DNA of 64,000 nt from NCBI RefSeq assembly GCF_964340395.1, contig NC_135562.1, positions 7,027,634 to 7,091,633 on the forward strand. The letters run 5' to 3'. Positions 10,904 to 38,032 of this stretch are shown in pieces (within the stretch, counting starts at the first letter, position 1; every line of letters starts with the position of its first letter). Origin of the DNA: Glandiceps talaboti. Taxonomy: Eukaryota > Hemichordata > Enteropneusta > Spengelidae. A program made the position numbers and the translations under genes. The notes beneath the pieces were generated by a model. It had not been told where the DNA came from. It made no database searches and saw only the letters and a list, made by a program, of their open reading frames with translations.

Positions 10904-11514
10904 GCAGGGCATGACAGGCGACTGAACTTTAACCAAATAAGTAGGATATTATGAATTTTTTGTGACATTTTACAGCTGACGAATTATTAAGGCGATTACG
11001 ATTTATCAAAATACCCCGTGTTGACATTCTATTGTTTGTGTCTTGTAGTATGCAAATTTGAGTCACCTATGAATGTCAGAATGGATATGAAAGGGATCCT
11101 TTCAAGCACTTTAGCGGATGAATTATGATATTAAATATAGCTTATGTAATTTGAATAACAACGAAAGGTAATAAGCCCAACATATGTGAGAAAGTAATCC
11201 TGGTGTACAAACAACAATTTGTCAGTGACTATAATAAATATGTGCTAAATGTGTCCTTTTAAAAACTTTTGACATATTACTTGTGGTGGAAACAAACAAA
11301 AGCAATCTAATATTTCCAGATGCCGATTCTAATATTTCCTGACGCCGGTGATAATGTGTTCTTGACTGACAGATGATATGTAAATTACTGGCAATTGTCA
11401 GTCGCCGCTCCATTAATTATTTGGAACAAGTAAATCTGTCCATGAAAGTATCACTTCCATTATCTGTCGTTGAAAATTTTTTGTTGATTTTTCTACTTTT
11501 TTTACTTATTACGG

Positions 11515-11710
11515 TACAAGTCTAGTCTACCCGTAGTCTTGAAGGACTCACGCTACTACTCTATTTCATCTATCCTAACAGACATTTTGAATTTTGTCTT
11601 GTCCTCCAAGTCTACCAATAATCCTTAGATGTGTAGTATTAAGCCACGCCCCAACACAATAACGTGTGCAAAAAATAACACAATGGAATTGAGTCTGTTT
11701 TCAAAAAAAC
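11515..11710 (+). repeat. Dispersed repeat related to the 59-bp minisatellite
   Basis: It contains one unit-like stretch (AGTCTTGAAGGACTCACGCT and CTATCCTAAC), then ACATTTTGAATTTTG and CTTGTCCTCCAAGTCTA. The same order occurs at 48290-48480. Confidence 0.6.
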
Positions 11711-12739
11711 CTCTCATGATGAGACCTAATTATGGATTCATCATGTGACCCGATTGCGTGATTTAAATATGTCTAATTATGTATTCGACCAATCAAATTC
11801 TCTGTAGGAATGCTATTCTAGATCAGCGGATCTCAAAAGTGTTTGTAGACTTGAAGGACAAGCAATCATGTAACAAATCAAAATAGAAGTTAAGATAATC
11901 AGTGAATTTATAAAGTTCCAGTTTCCACTACGATGTAGAGTTCAGAGGCGTTGTACAGTTAGAATGCTCTGGAGAACAAATATGTCTTTAGGTTCTTTTT
12001 GAAGGCGTAAGTCATACATATACATGTACCATTAACCAGTCCCCAGTGACCGTGCTACATCACAATTCCGCCCAGGCCGGTTCAGTTTTTCTTTTACACA
12101 TCGTTTTCCTCTCTCTCTCAGGACAAGGTCAGGTCGAAAAAAGTTCCACATATATGATTCTTTTTTTTTATATCTCAAATAACTTGTAAATAACTTTCCG
12201 TGTTTGGTAATGTATACGTATGTGAATACACTATGAATTAGTCAACCACATTTGTCTTCGGTTAGCCAAGCATAGTACTAGGTTTTACGAGGGGAGGGAG
12301 GGAGAGTGGGAAGGCGGGATGATTTTGGTGAAATGTTATAATATCACAGCAAAATAAAAAACCCTAACGACCTGACACGTACGCACTGTCAGCTAGACAG
12401 ACATCTGTACCAGAAATTGCTGCCATTAATTGTGGGTGGTAAATATAAACAGCAAACAAGACAACAACTGTTGCAACTTAATTTTGTAATATGAAAATGC
12501 AACGTTTGTAGTCAGTCTTCATGTTACTGAATAGTGTGGTGCATTGCAGCTGTCAACATACTAATCCCTTTAACTGAATATATGACATAAACTATAATCA
12601 AAGTCTTCCAGTCTTTATTCTGCCGTCTGACAAAGGAGTAAGGTGAGGTGATATCTAGTTGTTCTGGGATTTTTCTGTATTTTTTTTAAAAAAGAAGAAA
12701 TTCCGTGAAAGTTGCACTAACTGCAACTGGAACGTTTTT

Positions 12740-13250
12740 TGACTTATTCATAATATTGTACACCTTGGGCAGTATTGAGTCACGTGTACATTTACGTACA
12801 TGTACATATACTTGTGTGTACCTGTACACACAATAAGGTACAAGAAATCCTATCAAATTAAAGGTGATTCAAAATGTCCCATACCACAACCTTGAAAAAT
12901 GTTCTTTTTCTAGTATAAATCCAAGCTGTGTATTCAAAATTGCATGATAAATGAGAAAAATGAGTTAAAACTTACGACAGCGGCCTGTCTGAGCTGACAT
13001 GAATTTACAATTATACTGCCTATTGTTCTCCCTTCAGGGAATTATGACGTTATAGAGGGTACCCTTTCATGTCAGTTTAATAGTTGTGTCTAAACCAAAA
13101 ATCAGCGGGCCAACATGATCAAAATTTGAACTTGTTACTGTACTGCATTTCGCCTGGATACAATCGATCCCCATTCAATGTCTAATTACTGGTATTTTAA
13201 CAATTTCCGGAGAAGGTATTGCTGATTGTCTGATAGAGAAAGTAATACTT
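12740..13250 (+). repeat. Dispersed repeat family 5, copy 1
   Basis: Shares AATATTGTACACC, AAAAATCAGCG, TGATCA, GTATTTTAACAATTT and GCTGATTGTCTGAT with copies at 31225 and 42950. Confidence 0.5.
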
Positions 13251-13676
13251 CAGTTTCAGCTAGTGCAGATTTAAAATGGTGGACTCTATGGTACACGCAA
13301 AATAGTCGAGGTCGAGATTCTTATTGTCAAGAAGTGTACTCATGCTTATCTTACCCCTTCCTTGTTAAAGTCGCACAAGCTGACTTTTATAACATCCATC
13401 AAACATAAACTATCATAGTATAATTATCGTTGGTGCATTATGACGTCACAATTGCCTTCTCGTTTAGTTAGAACAGTTGATTGCATAGTTTACTCGACAT
13501 TTTTGATATGTATAAACGTTACGTCAGCGAATCGTTTATAGAACATATATATCTTAATATGAGGTTTGAGTTCAGTCAATATTGCAAGTGACAATCAAGT
13601 ATGTTTCAGTAAGTAGGATACCAGGAGTGACTTTTAAATACGCAGTATAAATCTCGCCCCAAAACGTCACGCCTAC

Positions 13677-13850
13677 CTACCTACCTACCTACCTACCTAG
13701 AGGTACACGCACGCACGCACACACACATACATACATACGTACGTACATACATACATACATAGTATACATACATACATACATACATACATACGTACATACA
13801 TACGTACGTACGTACATACATACATACATACATACATACATACATACATA
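13677..13850 (+). repeat. (CTAC)n then (CATA)n microsatellite
   Basis: About 170 bp of 4-bp units with CGTA interruptions, 300 bases before gene B. Confidence 0.95.
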
Positions 13851-14154
13851 CAATGGTGAAGAATCACCAGGTGTACGTGGCTGATTGAATAAAGGCATGT
13901 GTCCAAGTTTTTAGACGATATACGTCTCATCTAATGCAGAAAGGTCTTATCAAATAAAATTAAACATAATATGTATACAAGATTTCTATACAGAGACAGA
14001 AAAAATACAAAAGAAACGAATCAACACAGACAACTTCCATAATATTTTTCATGTAAATATTGAAAGCAGTTTTCGATAACAACTACTATACTGTATACAT
14101 ATTGAGAATGTCATCAACGATTGATCATTGTGGTTTTTTTTTTATACAGGAACC

Positions 14155-24122
<9,968 letters not shown>

Positions 24123-24928
24123 AACTCGCCGACTAAATGCGAGACTGCAGAATGACAACAACAACAACAAAAACGAAATGCGTAATTCGAAATAGCGCAA
24201 TGTTAATAATATAATTGACTTGTGATGTGGACATACTAAACAGCGCCATCTATCACAGAAGAAGACCAAAACTTTTCAGTTCAAAGCTGTCTGAGAGATT
24301 TGAAAACTGTTATAAAATTATATGTTGTGTATTAGCTAAATTTATCTTTTGGGAAGTATGTATGCATTATATGTGAACGGGTACGCAGGATATACAACAC
24401 TTACATCGTCGTAGTAAACCACGCACCTCTTTGTTTGGATGAGATACCATCATCTAGAGTTGATATCTAGAGTAATATTGATGGGTAGACGTGTGGTCCC
24501 AACCATTTACTGGAACATCAACTTGCAAGGGACATGCAGTGTTTGGTATGCCATAGTGTATGTTATTCCCCCATTCCAGTATTCAACACTAGTGGGCGCT
24601 CTATTCTCCACTTCCGGTTTGCATTGTACAATGGGCAATTGGAGAGTAGGTTTCTTTAAAGTGTTTAGACAGTGGAGTATGTGTGGTACAGTAAAATGTT
24701 TATAAAAATACAAGCTTACGAGATAGAGTGAAGGAATTGTCAAATTGTCAAGTGTAGCGATGTTTGAGTCACTGAGTAAACGTTTTTGTGTTTGTAGAGT
24801 AATGTTTTTTGGTTTACAACGGTAACTATGCATTTGGGTTTTAATTGGGTTTCATCAGTTTTTATTAAAATGTACACAGCACGTCTGAGTTGAAATAGAA
24901 GTGTTATACATGTATCACCTATATGGGA

Positions 24929-24934
24929 AATAAA
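24929..24934 (+). terminator. Candidate poly(A) signal of gene B
   Basis: AATAAA in ATATGGGAAATAAAAGTTGG, the counterpart of the distal signal behind gene A. A 47-bp minisatellite starts about 20 bases further on. Confidence 0.5.
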
Positions 24935-24954
24935 AGTTGGGGAAAATAGCAACG

Positions 24955-25416
24955 GTTTTGTCTCTGAGTGATTTACTTTGACTACGGTAGCCTGTACAAT
25001 TACTGACTTTGTCTCCGAGTGATTTACAGTGACTATGCATGGTAGCCTGTACAACGACTTTGTCTCTGAGTGATTTACAGTGACTATGGTAGCCTGTACA
25101 ATGACTTTGTCTCTGAGTGATTTACAGTGACTATGGTAGCCTGTACAACGACTTTGTCTCTGAGTGATTTACAGTGACTATGGTAGCCTGTACAACGACT
25201 TTGTCTCTGAGTGATTTACAGTGACTATGGTAGTCTGTACAATTAATGACTGTCTCTGAGTGAATTACAGTGACTATGGTAGTCTGTACAACGACTTTGT
25301 CTCTGAGTGATTTACATTGACTATGGTAGCCTGTACAATGACTTTATCTCTGAGTGATTTACATTGACTATGGTAGCCTGTACAACGACTTTGTCTCTGA
25401 GTGATTTACATTGACC
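24955..25416 (+). repeat. 47-bp minisatellite behind gene B, about 10 copies
   Basis: Units of the form GACTTTGTCTCTGAGTGATT, TACAGTGACTATGGTAGCCT, GTACAAC, with small indels. It begins at the probable 3' end of the gene. Confidence 0.95.
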
Positions 25417-26699
25417 GGCTAAACCATTATGTAGACACACTTGTATATGGGTACAGTTGAGTACCTGTTTTTCACCACTTACATGTAAATCTGATACAAG
25501 TGGTTATTAAACAGTCACGATAGTTTTGCCAGACAAATCATCATCTATTATAGAATATGACGCCCTCTGGCGATGTCTCCCTTCGTTTAGGCTAGTGCTG
25601 TCACTTGATATCTGAGAACAATACTATTATAGAACTGATGACGTTTGCACGTTGTAAGATAAAGTGGTTCGATAAACACCTTTTGAAGTATACGCAGACA
25701 ATAATTATATTTTGTATTGGCTTACATACATAACAAACAGTAATTACAAAATGTGTTGGAGATAAAATCACGATTTTGTGACCTCTCTTTGATGTGTTAC
25801 AATCTAGGTTAAGAGTTACGACATATCCTTTGCCCACCCTCTATATTGACCGTATCTTGTTGATGGCAAACTGTTAAATGTTGGACACACATCAAGAATA
25901 CATACACAAATTTAGTGCACCTAGGAATGTCGGAATGGGTATGAAAGGGTTCTTTGTCGGGTGAATTATGAAAATATAGATGGTGTAATTTGGCTATCAG
26001 TGAAACGTAATCAGTCTAACCTATGTTAGAAAGTTATTCTAATGTATAAACATAATATTTTGCCTGTTATTGAAGTAATATAGACATAGCTTAAGTTTTT
26101 GGCATATATATCTTTTGTGATGGATCAAAGTAATCTAGTATTTCCAGACGCCGATTCGAATATTTCCCGTATGACCGATGATATTTTCTAGTCGCCATTT
26201 TGAATATAAATTACTGTGAATATCAGTCTTAGTTGCCTTTCAGCAAATTGATGAAAGGTCGTTGCCTTCGTTGATAAAAGTGTTATACTTTCACGAATCA
26301 GTGACCTGCAACATGGAGAGCCAAACACGAGGGTGCTACGTCACCGTACCACCCAGGCCGGTTCAGTTTTCCTCTTGATATCGTTTAACTGCTACAATGC
26401 CCTTCATCTATGACAAGGACGGGTCGGGGAAAAAAGTTCCACGTATATGTCTGGTCTTATCTGAAAGAACTTCTATAATTGCTTTTGTACGTGGTCACCG
26501 AAGTTTCCTAACTCATTTGCAACGAGTTGGTGTTTGGGGTATCACTTCTAGTCACTTCTCACCATATTCCATGCAGCCCTCACTGCGTGTTTGATACAGG
26601 TCTGGGACTAGTCCAGGAGAATCTGGAAGTTGACATCTGTGTAAAGTGTGCTGTTTTAACTTTGGTAAGTTGAATATTTTTGGTTTGTTAAAATTGTTC

Positions 26700-26837
26700 A
26701 TTGAAAAAGCAAACCAACGTTTTTGGATTAAGACTAAGGACATATATTTAACAAGATTTGTACAAATGCACCAATAGCGTTAAGATGAAATATATGTTCT
26801 CCGACTTAGTCCAAAAACGTTCGTTTGGTTTTTCAAT
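26700..26837. repeat. Hairpin-forming inverted repeat
   Basis: The left arm, about 53 bases (ATTGAAAAAGCAAACCAACG, TTTTTGGATTAAG), pairs with 26779-26837 (its complement reads ACCAAACGAACGTTTTTGGA). The loop is about 26 bases. Confidence 0.8.
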
Positions 26838-26845
26838 CTAGACAA

Positions 26846-27006
26846 ATGAATGAATGAATGAATGAATGAGTGAATGAATGAATGAACAAGTCGGATGAAT
26901 GCCACTGCTTTCAAAGTTTCCATCCATCCATCCATCCATCCACCTATCTTTACGGAGAGTAAGTATGGAAGATGGGAGTGAGTGTCTTTTTTCCCCTCCC
27001 TCCCCA

Positions 27007-27095
<89 letters not shown>
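26846..27095 (+). repeat. (AATG)n, (CCAT)n and (CT)n microsatellites
   Basis: AATG units at 26846-26885, CCAT at 26923-26941 and about 85 bp of CT at 27009-27095. Confidence 0.95.
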
Positions 27096-27096
<1 letters not shown>

Positions 27097-27773
27097 ATCA
27101 GATTCACAATTTTATTAATAACAATCTAAATCATACTCGTGCAATATTATACTTATTTTACGACTTTATGATAATTGACTTTTATCAAAATTTTTGTAAG
27201 GTTTAAGAGTACGGGAGGGGTCTGAAATTTATACAAAGACAAACAATGTGTATTATCCAAATTCCAATGTTAGTATGTCATAAATGTGTTTGTAATACGT
27301 CATATAACGAAATCAAACTTGATGACTCGTGAAGTATTTTTTTGTGTAAGACTTAAGTTATATACAGATATACATTCGTCGGTTTTCTTGTTTGTCAGTG
27401 GCATTTAAATAGCGTTTATATCGGAATACGTCATCGTTTATTTGGCCGTGACGTAGTCATCGTAAATCGTAAAAATAAATGTACTTCGTACGTGACTTTC
27501 CTTGAATAAATAGACCTATTAAGTTACCAAATGAAATCAAAGCGTTTTCAAACTAGCTAGGTTAAAGTTATAGATACTAAATTCGCCATGTTGATGAGAA
27601 ATGGGTTTTTAATTTGGGAGTGTTAATAATTATAACAACTTTACTATGTTTTCTAGTTGAAAGGCAATATGGAAAAAGATATACCAGGTTCGTGTTTATA
27701 ACTTAAAATAGCTTGAAGTTGTAGAGTGGTCATTTGAATTACAACAAAAATTATAGACCCAGCTGAAACAAAA

Positions 27774-28097
27774 TCGTCTGGCGCGACAAAAAATTCACTA
27801 ACATTGCTAGTTTTTTTTTTGTCTGGCTAGACAAAATATCTCTTTGATGTTGTAATCTTCTCGTCTGGCTCGACAACACTCTAATTAATATTTCCCACAT
27901 GTTATCGTCTGGCACGACAAGAACTGCATTACAATTGTTACATTTTAGTCAATTGACTGTCTCAAAAATATCAACGAACGCGCCAACCTTAGGTATACCA
28001 GGGACGTATATATTTGGCGATAATCTCTAATAGATGATGGTAGCTCACCCAAAGAAAGTGTAACAATATCGGTAAAGATGTTTGTCACGCCAGACGA
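27774..28097. other. Cluster of five 16-bp TCGTCTGGCnnGACAA motifs
   Basis: Occurrences are at 27774-27789, 27821-27835 (shorter), 27861-27876 and 27905-27920 on the plus strand, and 28082-28097 on the minus strand. The bases between them are not repeated. The motif is partly palindromic (GTC...GAC). It lies 2 kb before gene C. Function unknown. Confidence 0.6.
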
Positions 28098-28229
28098 TTG
28101 ACGAAACTCTGTTGGTAAGATTTATGGTATATTTGTCAGCTCAGGATGCTACTTATACACTGTTTACATCACTCTAAGAGTTGAGGTTCACTGATTGGAT
28201 GAACAACGTTTTGTGCTGATTGAGGGACT

Positions 28230-28360
28230 TTGACTAGACGTGGTTTAGTAAGGGACCACGTTGGCATCCAATGATTTAGTTAGAGACCACGTTGGCATCC
28301 AATGATTTAGTTAGAGACCACGTTGGCATCCAATGATTTAGTTAGAGACCACGTTGGCAA
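28230..28360 (+). repeat. 31-bp tandem repeat, about 3-4 copies
   Basis: Units TTGGCATCCAATGATTTAGT plus TAGAGACCACG at exact 31-base steps (28261, 28292, 28323). Confidence 0.9.
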
Positions 28361-30076
28361 CATAGACAACTTTCAAGGTTTATGTATGGACTTCACTGAC
28401 TGTAAGTTAGAAATGATGACAGCCACTGTATACTTTTGGTTTCTGACTTTCGTGTATGTAAATTACGGTGTCCTGTTATAATACTGAGTAAAATTCATAT
28501 CTTCATATCTATTTAGCTTCCCCCAATATACAAATTGAATAATCACTATGCATAGATAGCCTGAATACATGTGTTCACCCAGTTTCCTTACAATTCCTGT
28601 ATGTACAATAACAAAGATTTTACACAATGTTACGTCTATGAAATTATTGAGCTTCAAGCAAGGAAGGAATTACGGTGTTTCACAGTGTTCTTCAAGTTGA
28701 AAAACAGAGTAAAGTTGTTTCATTCATTAAAATCCAAAATAGATGCCCATTATGACGAACGCTGAATTAATGAAATGCCAGTGAAGTGTGTGGGGCAGAA
28801 ATCTTTCATTAAAACCAATCATGACTTGACCTAAGCTGACCTGACCCTCATGGAGATCCATCATTCAAGTCATCAAACTCGTACAAAGATATATAGATAC
28901 CCATTAATAGTCCCTTCTTGTGTGTGTACATGTGATATGTACGCATGGCAGTCATGTTTGTGGTAATTGCTCACCATGGTGGAATGTCTTGCACAGAGTG
29001 GCAATGCGTAAAGGCTATTTGTTGAAACTCTTGTATTGACACTTATAGCATATCTTTCTCTTTGTCTCTGGTACCCCATTTTTTAGGAAATTAATTATGA
29101 TTATTCCCTTGTAAATTGGTATCAAATACCATCACGGAATCATGATGCATCATGGAACAAGTCGATTTGCTCATGTCACCACCCTGAGAATGCTAAAACG
29201 TCTACTGTACACAACAATATCCTGCCAAGTAATTTGAAACCCATGCTCTACATGCATTGACACAGCAAAACATAGGTTTAGATCATCTTTAAAATAATTA
29301 GTATCGAAAGCAGAGGTTCAATATTTGGGTGCATGACTTTTGAGGTTACATCAAATTCCATCAAACGCAAAACATACTTTGGGTTCCGTTTAAATGTATC
29401 CAGAGAACTGAAACGGATAGGGATCGATGTTACAGGGAACATGATCGCTGGTACAAGCTAAGGATATCACAAGGTTATCAATATCATAATATTTGTGTAG
29501 TTTCATGTTTATCTCTGACACCAAAACCCGCTTCGATTGGGATCAATGTAGGTACCAAATGTATCATGGTACAAAATGGGTATCAATTTATCGGAGACAT
29601 AACAATACACTTAGATGAATAACAGAGAAGAGAGGAGTCCTTTCATGATAAATCCGGGGTAAAATTTTAAACTTTTTTTTTTAAGACAACAGTTGTCGAA
29701 GGGAAATATTCAAAAGCAGTTCTGTTTTGGAAATATGAAATATATAATTATTAAATGTATTACGAACGCTTTAGATAGCATAGTCAAAGAGTAACACCCC
29801 CGTATAAAGACGTACGTATGTAGTATAAATAGGTCTGCAGTACATTGAGAAGAATACATATGATTGAGTACAACGAGTGGTTGATGAAATCTTTTGATCC
29901 CATTTCTGTCAACGGGCCATATCCTGGTATCTGTCAGATATTAATATTTGAAATATTAGTTTCAATGATATCTAACTTTATTTGGTTGATACCAACGGAG
30001 TGTTAGCATGAAAGCTGTGTAAATTAATCTAGACTTCCTCGTTCTTTGTGTTTTTTTCCAGGACTGTGTAGGAGTC

Positions 30077-36059
<5,983 letters not shown>

Positions 36060-36231
36060 ATATCAAGAATTTAGTCTAGGCTATTAAAAGTTGACGATAC
36101 TCATTCCATCCACCTTCCTTTTATTGTTCTTTGCTATTTTTATTCCACTAGATTATTTACAACATATATTTCCTATATCATATTATCAAAAGTACAGTGC
36201 ATGTTTCAGCAGTATATATGGGAATGGGCAC

Positions 36232-36241
36232 AATAAATAAA
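36232..36241 (+). terminator. Candidate poly(A) signal of gene C
   Basis: Overlapping AATAAATAAA about 175 bases after the stop codon, the first strong signal downstream. Another AATAAA lies at 36983-36988, about 400 bases before the MECR start. Confidence 0.5.
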
Positions 36242-37382
36242 AAGGAAATGCTAGCGCTTTTTTGAGAAGAAGAAATGGACAAATAGATTTTCTCCCCTTG
36301 ATTCTTCCGAGAAGATCTGGTCATGATCATATTAATATTCTCGACAGCCAGGGAATGACCAGGTTAAGTAATTTTGTAGTATGTTGCAGGCATATCCAAA
36401 CATTTATTTTGTATGTCTACGTTTCATAATTTTCCCGAATGCCAGAGATTCAGTTGTTATAATTCACTGTAGATTAGATGACCTCGGGACTCACAAATGA
36501 CGACTAGATTGTTTAGAGACAAACTTTGAATTGACCTTGGTCGTAGTTGTCTACATGACGTCAGCAAGATTCAGAAGACGTTTATTTGACCGCGTTCAAC
36601 GGACTGTTGTAGAATTTGAGATGGGGACACGTTGCACTTCAAACAATCAACTTCCCTTATATGCCTATCACACTATTTAATGTCAGTGAAATGTTTATAC
36701 CACACAATCCACGTCTTATGTTATCGCTATAACCCAGAAACAATATAGTCGTAATTCTGAGACCAAATGTCAACTTCGTGGAGACCAGGCGATGATTGGA
36801 CCATACGTCATCACTTCACGTAGATAGTCGGTCTTGCAAGCCAGGGTAAAGGTTCAAATTTTGCCATTTACATATATATACCGTTACAATACAAACAGAT
36901 ATCAACAACGCAATTTACTCAAATATCAGTTTATTAGCACGCATATCTCGACCGGCAATGTATGCTGCCTTCGCCATGACGAAATAAAGAATTATTGAAA
37001 TTCATGTATCTGTACTGTTTTATTTAAATTTCTTCTCCTTTTTTAAAACTTTCCTGTAGACCACTTTGTTAAATATCTCAAATTTAAGTTTGTCGGGTAT
37101 GAAAAGTTATAATGACATATTATGTACTCGCTTTTTAATCAAAAGTTTATTTTTATACAGTTGCATACGGTTATTGATGTTAACATATATCCCATGAATT
37201 ATATTTTTGAATGATTTTTTGAAGATCCTGAAAAAAAGAACGTAAAATATATATAATAAACAAAACACGTTTGTTTGATGAAGCGCTCGTCGGAGTGATT
37301 GGCGGTTGCAATAATAAAAACGAATGTGCATCCATTTCTGCTGGTAGAGGGCGAACTTCTAGCGAAAACCAAAACAACCAAA
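36242..37382 (+). other. Intergenic region before MECR
   Basis: About 1.1 kb with no repeat array that I can see. It must hold the MECR promoter and 5' UTR. No TATA box can be assigned with confidence. Confidence 0.5.
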
Positions 37383-37993
37383 ATGGCTGCGCCCAGTGTG
37401 GCACGTTTCCTTTGCCGTACAGGTTATTCTTGCCATTCACACCGATTTGCATTACGGAGCACGATTGTAAGAATTTTCCAGAAGAATTACAGTACTGAAG
37501 CTTGTGCTTTGAGATATTCAGAACATGGCGACCCTTCGAAAGTTGTACAGTAAGTGACGGTATAAATTATAAATGCATCTTGGGCTTACTCTGCACACAC
37601 ACGGCGCGGCGTAGAACTTTGATGATTCAATTGATTGAGCATTTTATTTGGTTCATGTCCCAGCTGACATTGAATAAAAATCGACTAAATAACAAACAGT
37701 GTACCCCCTTCCCAGAAAATACCACCTAAGGTCAGCGCTCGGGTACCGACGATACTGTTGCATGATTTGACATGACCATGCACACTCGCATGAGAATACT
37801 GATAAGAGTTCATTCACCCCTCCCTGCTGTCCTTAGTCTGCATGTTGGTAACTCGTATTTCTACATCCGTGATTGTTGGGACATTCTTCAATTTTTCTAG
37901 TGTGTCTGACCCCCTTTTGTTCTTTAGTGAACTTTAGTACACTACTATATCTTATGTGGGTATAGTATGGATGAGAAGAAAAAGAAACATACT

Positions 37994-38032
<39 letters not shown>

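Larger units (their letters stand above)
4735..12150 (+). repeat. Segmental tandem duplication, copy 1 (gene A unit)
   Basis: Homology with about 14035-26450 covers the 5' flank, exons, parts of introns 1-5, the 3' UTR, and 3' flank at 11050-11360 (matching 25920-26190) and 12040-12150 (matching 26330-26450). Flanks are diverged but alignable by eye. Limits are approximate. Confidence 0.8.
9607..14154. other. 3' UTR and spacer between genes A and B
   Basis: Contains the gene A 3' UTR (to about 10230), a CAAT repeat, duplicated flank, a family 5 repeat and CTAC/CATA microsatellites (13677-13850). I see no gene. Confidence 0.6.
24935..30076. other. Spacer between genes B and C
   Basis: Apart from the minisatellite, duplicated flank (25900-26450), a hairpin (26700-26837), AATG/CCAT/CT microsatellites (26846-27095), a motif cluster (27774-28097) and a 31-bp repeat (28230-28360), no gene is seen. 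The last bases before 30077 look like an acceptor (TTTTTTTCCAG), suggesting an upstream untranslated exon of gene C. Confidence 0.6.

Noticed and set aside
24955-25416. CRISPR array
   Set aside because: Regular repeats, but there are no unique spacers between them and the DNA is clearly from an animal. Same for 41255, 47680, 55940 and 63683.
26397-26594. Possible short protein starting MPFIYDKDGSGKK
   Set aside because: The homologous stretch behind gene A (about 12100-12150) does not keep the frame, so no coding constraint is visible.
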